Below are positions 53,426 to 60,447 of a DNA stretch of 64,000 nt, piece by piece (positions within the stretch are counted from its first letter, which is position 1; the number at the start of each line of letters is the position of its first letter). Both the position numbers and the translations under genes were made by a program. Below the pieces are notes generated by a model, which saw nothing but the letters and a program-made list of their open reading frames with translations, did no database searches and was not told the DNA's origin. The stretch is from Ignavibacteriota bacterium (GTDB lineage: Bacteria; Bacteroidota; Ignavibacteria; Ignavibacteriales; Melioribacteraceae). The stretch lies in contig JADJGF010000001.1 of assembly GCA_016708125.1 (NCBI GenBank), positions 4,176,001 to 4,240,000 of the forward strand, in the 5' to 3' direction.

Positions 53426-54526
53426 TTATTTATGCAATTCAAAAAAGCCAACGAATTTTTTACCATTCCAGTATTCAATTTTATTCATTATAATTTCTCT
53501 GAACTCATGCGTATCAGATAACGGATAATTTAGAACTCCCCTTTTAACCAATTTATCTCTATCGACACTTGCATTATCTCCAATAACAATATGTGTTGGA
53601 AAATAATCTCTGTTTAATTCAACACCGTACCAGAATTTATTCAAATAGATATTTGCATCTCCTTCATTAACCGAAATTCTTAATTTATCTCCTTCAATTA
53701 AAGGTTCATGTGAAGCCGCGTTGTATTTATTAAAATATAAATTTCCCATATCCGTAATTGGAAATAAAATATAATTATTAAAATCTGCCAATTCCATATT
53801 TAGGAATTTATAATTTTCGTCTGTTGGAAATGTTCCATTCATTTTATTATGATCAATAGAAAATAAAAATGCTCTGTGCATTCCGTTAGAAATTCCACCA
53901 GCAATAATTTCTTTAATTCCATCTTTATTAAAATCATCTAAAACAGCGCCAACAATTCCTCCGGGATGCCAAAGAATTTTACTAACTGGTTTTCCGGTTT
54001 GCAGATTAAGTTTTAAAATTCCGTTTGGATAATAATTATTATGCTGGAAGTAAATCAAAACTTCCTTAATATTTTTATTATGAATAGTATCAATTATTCC
54101 ATTTATTCCAAAACGTCCGGTAAATTTCTCATTTTTAGATTCTAAACTATCATAATGAAAATATCTCCAAAGTTCTTCGCCTTTATGGTTAAACAAAATC
54201 AGCGGTGCATAATCTGCTGCGTAAGTTAGTAAAACTTCATTTTTACCATCGTCATCAATATCATAAATATTTCCAAAATTTGCTATAGAGACTGGTGAAT
54301 TTTTATATCTACCATTTAAGTAATACGTTAAATCAGCAGATTTTTTAATCCATAAAATTTCATTCTTACTATTTTTAATAATGTAACTTGTTCTGTCAGT
54401 TTCAATTTTATAAGGGTTATCATCAATATTAAAATAGTTATAACTTGATCTTGCAAACAATAATAAAATCAAAACAATTAATATTAATTTGTGCTTAATA
54501 AGTTTTTTACTTATCCATTTTATCAA
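53426..54526 (-). CDS. Membrane-anchored protein with FG-GAP/VCBS-like repeats
   Basis: This 366-residue protein has one N-terminal membrane segment (about 13-31). The periplasmic part contains calcium-binding FG-GAP/VCBS-like repeats (NIYDIDDDGKNEVLLTY near 90 and AVLDDFNKDGIKEIIAGG near 195). In this lineage similar beta-propeller repeats are sometimes attached to a cytoplasmic DNA-binding or kinase domain; here no such domain is present, so it may be a truncated or simplified form. It lies between the racemase-like lipoprotein and the Lon-like protein genes, on the same strand. Function is unknown. Confidence 0.6.
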   Translation of the reverse strand: MIKWISKKLIKHKLILIVLILLLFARSSYNYFNIDDNPYKIETDRTSYIIKNSKNEILWIKKSADLTYYLNGRYKNSPVSIANFGNIYDIDDDGKNEVLLTYAADYAPLILFNHKGEELWRYFHYDSLESKNEKFTGRFGINGIIDTIHNKNIKEVLIYFQHNNYYPNGILKLNLQTGKPVSKILWHPGGIVGAVLDDFNKDGIKEIIAGGISNGMHRAFLFSIDHNKMNGTFPTDENYKFLNMELADFNNYILFPITDMGNLYFNKYNAASHEPLIEGDKLRISVNEGDANIYLNKFWYGVELNRDYFPTHIVIGDNASVDRDKLVKRGVLNYPLSDTHEFREIIMNKIEYWNGKKFVGFFELHK

Positions 54527-54636
54527 ATTTTGTTTTTCAATCTTTACAAAATCTCTTCTGTTAATTATATCATTTACATTATTTATTGGGAAAATTTCAA
54601 GCTTACGGCTTAAATAAATTTTGTTTAGTTCATTTA

Positions 54637-55515
54637 TTATTTTTTCACAAAATTAAAATCGTTAAACGGAACTAAAAATTTTTGTGCTGTTGAGTAAAAA
54701 GCAATTTTTGATTTTGCTTCAATTATACTTTTGCCGACTTCATTTATATTTCCATTTTCATTCATCGAGCCGGTTATAAGAATATTATTTTGAAAAGTAA
54801 TTTCTTCACGCAATCCATAGAATTTAAATAGCTCTTGAATAAACACAATTGTTAAAACTGCGCCAAGCGAGTTGCCTTCATAAATTCCTAGCTTTTCTAC
54901 AAACTGAATTGTTACTTCAAGATTTGGTGTAAATTTTTTGTATTTATTTCTGAGAAAATTTACTGCGTAGTTCCAAGAAATTTCAATTTGCTCCTCAAGT
55001 TTTTCATCTAAATTCGGGAGACTTGGAGAAATTAAAAACTCGACTTTATCCTTATTTTTATTATGATTTACGGAAATTCTTAAATGTTCAACTGTGCCGT
55101 AAATTTGATTTGAATTTTCGGATTTTTCCAATACCGGAAAACTTAAATTTCCATTTTTAACATTTCCTTCAAAAACCGAATTAAGAATTTTAAGTTCATT
55201 TTCAATTCTTGCAATATTGTTTTTTACAATTTCTGATGATTCGTATTCCGTTAAAAATTCATAAAATTTCTTAATCGTATTAATTAACTTTTCAGTTTTA
55301 ATTGGTTCAATTCCAAATGCTGAATATAAATTAATTACTTGCTGAAAATGTGGAAGGAGTTCTAAAAAGTAAGCTTCTTTTAAATTATCATCAGATTGCA
55401 GCGATAATTCATCATAAAATTCTGTTAGCGAAAGAATTAAATTTCTTACAGATTTATCATTTCGATGAAGTTCAAAAAACTTATTTTTTCTTTCTTCAAA
55501 ATAAAATGAATTCAT
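54637..55515 (-). CDS. Lon-type (S16) protease domain protein lacking an ATPase
   Basis: This 292-residue protein has an N-terminal helical region (about 1-115) and a C-terminal domain whose last 80 residues follow the Lon proteolytic domain. YEGNSLGAVLTIVFIQELF holds the candidate nucleophile Ser216, and ILITGSMNENGNINEVGKSIIEAKSK holds Lys262. The spacing of 46 residues is near the 43 in E. coli Lon, and the end (KFLVPFNDF) matches Lon's terminal VIxPxxN strand. There is no AAA+ domain. The ATG at 55515 is chosen over an upstream TTG at 55569. Its substrate is unknown; activity without an ATPase would depend on an unknown partner. Confidence 0.6.
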   Translation of the reverse strand: MNSFYFEERKNKFFELHRNDKSVRNLILSLTEFYDELSLQSDDNLKEAYFLELLPHFQQVINLYSAFGIEPIKTEKLINTIKKFYEFLTEYESSEIVKNNIARIENELKILNSVFEGNVKNGNLSFPVLEKSENSNQIYGTVEHLRISVNHNKNKDKVEFLISPSLPNLDEKLEEQIEISWNYAVNFLRNKYKKFTPNLEVTIQFVEKLGIYEGNSLGAVLTIVFIQELFKFYGLREEITFQNNILITGSMNENGNINEVGKSIIEAKSKIAFYSTAQKFLVPFNDFNFVKK

Positions 55516-55657
55516 AATTAGAATAGGTAATAAAAAAGTTTTAACACTTACACTTAATTGCAAAGACAAATATTCTTCATATAAAAATATGATTTATTTC
55601 TTTCTTTGCTAAATGTTTCTGATTATGTTTGCTTCAATAATTTTGGCAAACTAAAAA

Positions 55658-56047
55658 GTGATAACCGTTTTAAATGATTTTGTAAAAAAGAATTTTATTT
55701 TTGCAGTTTTAAATTACTGCATTCTAATTTTCTATTTTTGCTATCCAATTTTTAATTACGGCGAATCACCATTTCTTCAGACAAGTTCCAGTGATTATAT
55801 ATATTCAACTCCATTATCTGAATTTGCAGTACTTCCCGGAAAACTTAAAAATACTTCTAATAATTCTGGAAGCGAAACTAATGTAGAAAATTTGAAATAC
55901 GTTCATATTTTTGCGAACGATTTAGAATTTAGTTCTCACTTAAAATTTTTCAAATATGTTGTTCATTCTTCTAATTTTAGGAAATTAACTTGTATTGTTT
56001 TTAAGTTAATTTCACGCGCACCACCCGCTTATTTCACATCAAATTAA
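55658..56047 (+). CDS. Small hypothetical envelope protein ending in a proline-rich motif
   Basis: I do not recognise a family. The 129-residue product starts with GTG at 55658, has one hydrophobic segment (about 12-31) that could be a signal or anchor, and ends SRAPPAYFTSN. The region from about 40-100 is polar and probably extracytoplasmic. A terminator-like hairpin follows the stop, which supports a real transcription unit. It is divergent from the Lon-like gene and followed by a 39-residue membrane protein gene. Confidence 0.5.
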   Translation: MITVLNDFVKKNFIFAVLNYCILIFYFCYPIFNYGESPFLQTSSSDYIYSTPLSEFAVLPGKLKNTSNNSGSETNVENLKYVHIFANDLEFSSHLKFFKYVVHSSNFRKLTCIVFKLISRAPPAYFTSN

Positions 56048-56055
56048 TTTTTTAA

Positions 56056-56080
56056 AAAATCAATTTCTCTTATTGATTTT
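56056..56080 (+). terminator. Hairpin after the small hypothetical gene
   Basis: Arms AAAATCAAT (56056-56064) and ATTGATTTT (56072-56080) with a 7-base loop, the second arm ending in a run of T. It begins 9 bases after the 55658-56047 stop codon. It is AT-rich, therefore a weak candidate. Confidence 0.5.
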
Positions 56081-56122
56081 CAAATTTATTTACAAAAATT
56101 ATTTTAATAATTGAGGTGTGAA

Positions 56123-56242
56123 ATGGCTGATAAAAATAATCATGATGAAAAAATTACGAAAAATGAAATGATAATTGAATTGTTAAAACTTCTTGGTCCA
56201 ATTGTTTTAATAATTGTAATTTATTATATCTTTTTTGCTTAA
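56123..56242 (+). CDS. 39-residue single-span membrane protein
   Basis: This short frame encodes MADKNNHDEKITKNEM, followed by IELLKLLGPIVLIIVIYYIFFA. It has a charged cytoplasmic-type head and one membrane helix reaching the C-terminus. A good ribosome site (GAGGTGTGAA) lies directly upstream, and a strong terminator follows 9 bases after the stop. Such features strongly suggest a true small gene. Its function is unknown. Confidence 0.65.
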   Translation: MADKNNHDEKITKNEMIIELLKLLGPIVLIIVIYYIFFA

Positions 56243-56250
56243 AAAATTAA

Positions 56251-56277
56251 AGGTTGTCTCAGAATTTGGGACAACCT
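56251..56277. terminator. Intrinsic terminator between the small membrane protein gene and the STAS-like gene
   Basis: AGGTTGTC (56251-56258) and GACAACCT (56270-56277) pair perfectly around an 11-base loop, followed by TATTATAATTTTT on the plus strand. It is convergent with the minus-strand gene ending at 56297 and may serve both. Confidence 0.8.
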
Positions 56278-56296
56278 TATTATAATTTTTATAAAT

Positions 56297-56692
56297 TTAT
56301 TGTTTTTCCAACCAAGCCATTGCCAATTGAGGATCACTAAAAATATTTACTTTAACTCCTTTTTGCTGATATCGCTCAATGATTTTTTTCATGTTAATTT
56401 GCCCAACAACTTTTTCCGGTAAAATTATTGCCCAAAATTTCCATCCGGCTTTAAATATTTTTGGTTCCCAGTTTACTTGCGCCCATTCCAAATCTTCGCT
56501 TTTTAATGCAGAATTTCCACGATCATCGGAAAGCCATTTTGAACATCTGTTTTGTACAAAAATATCCGCAGCTTTTAACATAAAATTTCTAAAATTTTCA
56601 CCGAACATAAATTTTTTAAATTCATGATGAATGATTCTTTTTTCAGGATAAAATTTTAATGTTGCAAAATCATTATCAATTACTGCTTGCAT
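56297..56692 (-). CDS. SpoIIAA-like/STAS-fold hypothetical protein
   Basis: This 131-residue soluble protein has the pattern WLSDDRGNSALKSEDLEWAQVNWEPK-, then AGWKFWAIILPEKVVGQINMKKIIERY and ends FSDPQLAMAWLEKQ. These features match a small family in Bacteroidota relatives with an SpoIIAA/STAS-like alpha/beta fold. A signalling or stress role has been assumed for such proteins, but I know of no definite function. No membrane segment is present. It is transcribed alone and converges on a terminator shared with the small membrane-protein gene. Confidence 0.7.
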   Translation of the reverse strand: MQAVIDNDFATLKFYPEKRIIHHEFKKFMFGENFRNFMLKAADIFVQNRCSKWLSDDRGNSALKSEDLEWAQVNWEPKIFKAGWKFWAIILPEKVVGQINMKKIIERYQQKGVKVNIFSDPQLAMAWLEKQ

Positions 56693-56893
56693 AGATCCCC
56701 CAAATAGTTAAAAAATTTTCCTCATATAATCGGATAAACATAGCCGTTGTTTAGATGAAAAATTTCTCACATAAAATCTCGCTAAAATAAAAACACGAAA
56801 TTTTTATCATGACAAACGAATTTTTTAGAGATTTACCTAAATTATATTATAATTAAAATGTTGATTTTAATTTTCTAAAACCTTTTATGGAGA

Positions 56894-58036
56894 ATGATGA
56901 TAAATAAAGAAGATTTTAAAATGCTGCGCGAAATGGTAAAAGATTTTACAGATACCGAAATCAGACCTTTGGCTTCAACTATTGATCAGAACGAAGAAAT
57001 ACCAAGAGAATTAATAAATAAAATTGCAGAAGTTGGATTACTCGGAACAGCATTTCCGGAAAAATACGGCGGCGGCGGTTTCGGTGAATATGGTTTTTGT
57101 ATTGCTCAGGAAGAAGTTACAAAAGCTTGCGGATCAACTGCAACATTTATTGGTGCTCATCAATCAATTGGAACAAATGCAATTTATATTGGCGGTTCGG
57201 AGGATTTAAAACATAAATATATGCATGACTTAACTTCCGGCAAAAAAATTGCAGCTTTTGCTTTAACAGAACCGGAAGCCGGTTCCGATGCATTTAATTT
57301 ACAGACAACCGCAAAATTCGATGGAACAAAATGGATATTAAATGGTCAAAAATTGTGGATTACAAATGCTGCAATTGCAGATGTCTTTTCGGTTTTTGCA
57401 AGAACAGAAAAAGGAATTACCGGATTTGTAGTTGAAAAAGATTTTCCGGGAATTATAATTGGTGCAAATGAAAAAAAATTAGGGATAAAAGGAAGCGTAA
57501 CAAACACAGTAACTTTTGAAAATGTTGAAGTTACGCAAGAAAATTTAATTGGTGCTGATGGAAGAGGTTTTGCAATTGCTATGAAAACTCTTGATGCCGG
57601 AAGAATTGGAATTGGTGCTGCGAGTGTTGGTGCTGCAAAAGAAATGTTGAGGCTTTCTGTAGAATATGCAAATCAGCGAAAACAGTTTGGTCAGCCGCTT
57701 TCAAAATTTGAAGGAATTCAATTTATGATTTCTGACATGACAACTAAAATTTATGCAATGGAAAGTATTTTGTATCGTGCGGCAGAAAAATATGATAATA
57801 AAGATGAAGTTATGCAGGAAGCCGCAATGGTAAAATTATTCTGCTCGGAAGCTGTTTCGGAAGTTGCAGATATGGCTTTACAAATTCACGGCGGAATGGG
57901 TTTTTCAAGAGAATTATCAATCGAAAGATTTTACAGAGATTCAAGAATTCTAAGAATTTTTGAAGGCACAAGTGAAATTCAAAAATTAGTAATCAGTAGA
58001 AAAACAATAAAAAATAACGGACTTTGGAAAATTTAA
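56894..58036 (+). CDS. Acyl-CoA dehydrogenase
   Basis: This 380-residue FAD enzyme introduces the alpha-beta double bond into acyl-CoA. EVGLLGTAFPEKYGG, FALTEPEAGSDAFNLQTTA (FAD-binding), KLWITNAAIADVFSVFART, and the C-terminal VADMALQIHGGMGFSRELSIERFYRDSRILRIFEGTSEIQ (with the catalytic-base glutamate in FEGTSEIQ) are all family hallmarks. Chain-length preference is not clear; length fits the short/medium-chain type. A second ATG lies 3 bases on. The gene abuts hisA with no gap. No electron-transfer flavoprotein gene is nearby. Confidence 0.93.
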   Translation: MMINKEDFKMLREMVKDFTDTEIRPLASTIDQNEEIPRELINKIAEVGLLGTAFPEKYGGGGFGEYGFCIAQEEVTKACGSTATFIGAHQSIGTNAIYIGGSEDLKHKYMHDLTSGKKIAAFALTEPEAGSDAFNLQTTAKFDGTKWILNGQKLWITNAAIADVFSVFARTEKGITGFVVEKDFPGIIIGANEKKLGIKGSVTNTVTFENVEVTQENLIGADGRGFAIAMKTLDAGRIGIGAASVGAAKEMLRLSVEYANQRKQFGQPLSKFEGIQFMISDMTTKIYAMESILYRAAEKYDNKDEVMQEAAMVKLFCSEAVSEVADMALQIHGGMGFSRELSIERFYRDSRILRIFEGTSEIQKLVISRKTIKNNGLWKI

Positions 58037-58789
58037 ATGAGAAAAATTTTAGTAATTCCATCTATTGATATTAAGGATAGAACAACTGTTAGAGTTGTTC
58101 AAGGAATTCCCGAACTCGATTGTAAAGAATATGGAAACGATCCAGTTGAAATGGCAATGATTTGGAGATCAGAAAATGCTAAAGTTATTCACGTTGTAGA
58201 TTTTGATTTATCAAGGGAACACTCGCGCAAAAATTTAGATTTAATTGGAGAAATTTGTAACTCGGTAATTATTCCAATTGAATTCGGCGGCGGTATTACA
58301 AATGTTGAAGATGCTGAAGAAATTCTAAATTTAGGAGTTTTCCGTTTGGTTATTGGTTCAATGGCATTTTCTAATCCAAAAGAATTTAAAAGAATTTTTG
58401 ATAGGTTTGGTCCGTTAAAAATTTCTGCCGCAATTGATGTTATAAATGATGAACTTGTAATTCATGCAAGAAAAGAAAAAACCGGAATTTCGGCAGTTGA
58501 CTTTTCTAAAAAATTATCAGAAATAGGAGTTAACCGTTTTGTTGTTACAGATGTTTCAAGAAACGGAATGTTAGATGGACCAAATATTGAATTGTGCAAA
58601 AAAATTGCCGACGCAACAAATACAAAAGTTACTTTATCCGGAGGAATTAGCGGCTACGAAGATTTAATGAGAGTTCAGCAAAATGCTGATTGCGGTATTG
58701 ATTCGGTAATTATTGGTCGTGCACTTTATGAAAACAGATTTCCTTGTCAAAAAATTTGGAGAGTTGCAGAATCTGGTATTTTTGATTAA
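58037..58789 (+). CDS. hisA: HisA-family ProFAR isomerase, orphan copy
   Basis: This 250-residue TIM-barrel matches phosphoribosylformimino-AICAR-phosphate isomerase. Catalytic Asp11 (IPSIDIKD) and Asp134 (AAIDVINDE) correspond to the two aspartates of HisA, and Thr171 (VVTDVSRNGML) to the conserved threonine. Phosphate-binding glycine runs are FGGGIT and SGGISG. The sequence is diverged from standard HisA (no VxLxxG segment at the second strand). No other histidine genes are nearby; it follows an acyl-CoA dehydrogenase gene with zero spacing. It could be the genome's only HisA relocated, or a paralogue with another substrate. Confidence 0.8.
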   Translation: MRKILVIPSIDIKDRTTVRVVQGIPELDCKEYGNDPVEMAMIWRSENAKVIHVVDFDLSREHSRKNLDLIGEICNSVIIPIEFGGGITNVEDAEEILNLGVFRLVIGSMAFSNPKEFKRIFDRFGPLKISAAIDVINDELVIHARKEKTGISAVDFSKKLSEIGVNRFVVTDVSRNGMLDGPNIELCKKIADATNTKVTLSGGISGYEDLMRVQQNADCGIDSVIIGRALYENRFPCQKIWRVAESGIFD

Positions 58790-58870
58790 GTTGAAATTAT
58801 TAGAAAATTCCTTATTTCATTAAATATACTTATCTTCATATTACCATGATTTAATATAGGAGGTTATGAT

Positions 58871-59347
58871 ATGGAATCTATAACAAAAATATTAGTTCCA
58901 GTTGATTTCTCCAATTATTCAAAAAATGCACTTCGGTATGCGGTTAACTTTTCCAAAAAATTTAATTCTAAAATTTATCTCGTTTATGTTGTTGAGCCCG
59001 TAATTTATCCATCGGATTTTAGTATGGGACAAGTCACTTTTCCCGTTACCGATACCGAGTTAAATGTAAGAGCGAAAGAAGAATTAGAAATTTTAGCCAA
59101 AGAAGAAATTGGAGTTGAAGTTCAAGTTGAGACAATTATTAGAACCGGAAAACCATTTGTTGAAATTAACGAAACTGCAAGAGAATTGGATATTGATTTA
59201 ATAATCATTGCAACTCATGGTCATACCGGAATGGAACATTTGCTATTTGGAAGTACAGCCGAAAAAGTTGTTCGAAAAGCTCCATGTCCGGTTTTAACTT
59301 TGCGAGAACCGATAAAAGGATTTAAGTTTAATCCAAACGAAAAATAA
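58871..59347 (+). CDS. Universal stress protein (UspA family)
   Basis: This 158-residue single-domain Usp starts KILVPVDFSNYSKNALRYAVNF and ends with the ATP-binding motif GHTGMEHLLFGSTAEKVVRKAPCPVL, which matches G-2X-G-9X-G(S/T). The start is preceded by an excellent ribosome site (AGGAGGTTATGAT). It probably binds ATP and responds to stress. The gene appears monocistronic. Confidence 0.93.
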   Translation: MESITKILVPVDFSNYSKNALRYAVNFSKKFNSKIYLVYVVEPVIYPSDFSMGQVTFPVTDTELNVRAKEELEILAKEEIGVEVQVETIIRTGKPFVEINETARELDIDLIIIATHGHTGMEHLLFGSTAEKVVRKAPCPVLTLREPIKGFKFNPNEK

Positions 59348-59385
59348 TTTTTTAAATATCTATTATTGTTTGTAATCAAAAATTT

Positions 59386-60285
59386 ATGATGAAAATTATT
59401 ACGATTATTTTATTCGCGTTTTTCTTAAATATAAATGCACAAGAAAATATTGAATTTTCTGAATGGGAATTAGTTGTTTCAAATCAACAATTTCCGGAAG
59501 GAATTACTTACGATCAAAACGGAGTTTTATATTCTTCAAACTGCAATGGAAATTGGATTACAAGAATTTCCGAAACAAAAATTGATACTTTTCTTTTAGC
59601 CTCAGATTCTACATTTCAAAAAACAAACGGAATGTTAGCTTTGCCAGATGGATCAATATTAGCAACGGATTTTGGCAAAGGAGCAATTTTGAAAATTGTT
59701 AAAAATGGAAAAATTAATTCAGTTGTGAATGAATTTAATGGAACAAGATTTAACAAACCAAATGATTTAACATTAGATAAAAATGGAAATTTATTTTTCT
59801 CGGAACCAAATAATTGGGGACCAGAAATTTACGATGGAAGAGTTTTCTATTATAATTTTTCTACAAAATCTTTAAAGTTGATAAAAGATAAAATTGCATT
59901 TCCAAACGGAATTGGTATTTCTCCCAAAACTGAAAGATTATATTTATCAGAATCCGCAAAATCAAGAATATTAAGTTTTGAAATAAATGAAGATGGAACT
60001 TTACGCGATGAAAAAGTTTTTGTTGAAATTCCCGGCGGTGATCCGGATGGATTAAATTTTGATGAAAACGGAAATTTATATGTTGCACATTTTGGCGGCG
60101 GAAATATTTATGTCTTTTCTCCGGAAGGCAAAATTCTGAAAAAAGTAAAAACTCCCGGAACAAAACCAAGTAATGTAGAATTTGCCGGAAATGATTTAAT
60201 GACTTTTTATATTACGGAAGACCAAACAAATTCAATTTATAAGTGCAGAGTTAACAGAAAAGGATTTAATATTTTTTCGAAATAA
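59386..60285 (+). CDS. Secreted SMP-30/gluconolactonase-like beta-propeller protein
   Basis: This 299-residue protein has an N-terminal signal peptide (hydrophobic about 4-17, cleavage after NAQ). The beta-propeller repeats include FPEGITYDQNGVLYSSNC, NKPNDLTLDKNGNLFFSEP, FPNGIGISPKTERLYLSES and DPDGLNFDENGNLYVAHF. These match the SMP-30/gluconolactonase/LRE family, where an Asn/Asp/Glu set binds calcium and hydrolyses lactones. Glu in FSEP and Asn in FPNG are candidate metal ligands. The periplasmic location and substrate are not established. Confidence 0.85.
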   Translation: MMKIITIILFAFFLNINAQENIEFSEWELVVSNQQFPEGITYDQNGVLYSSNCNGNWITRISETKIDTFLLASDSTFQKTNGMLALPDGSILATDFGKGAILKIVKNGKINSVVNEFNGTRFNKPNDLTLDKNGNLFFSEPNNWGPEIYDGRVFYYNFSTKSLKLIKDKIAFPNGIGISPKTERLYLSESAKSRILSFEINEDGTLRDEKVFVEIPGGDPDGLNFDENGNLYVAHFGGGNIYVFSPEGKILKKVKTPGTKPSNVEFAGNDLMTFYITEDQTNSIYKCRVNRKGFNIFSK

Positions 60286-60447
60286 AAAAAATTGCATGAT
60301 TTGCTGTAAGTCTTCAAAAAAATGGATAGAAGTATCAATATTTTAATGAACAGATATAAATATTCTTAATCAAGAAAAATAATTAATTTGTTAATAAATT
60401 CATTTATTTTGAATGCTGACTTCTGATTTCTTAATTCATATTTTTTT

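Noticed and set aside
54526..54636. Possible lost DNA-binding domain upstream of the FG-GAP protein
   Set aside because: The 110-base gap contains no frame encoding a domain; the idea of truncation rests only on comparison with other architectures.
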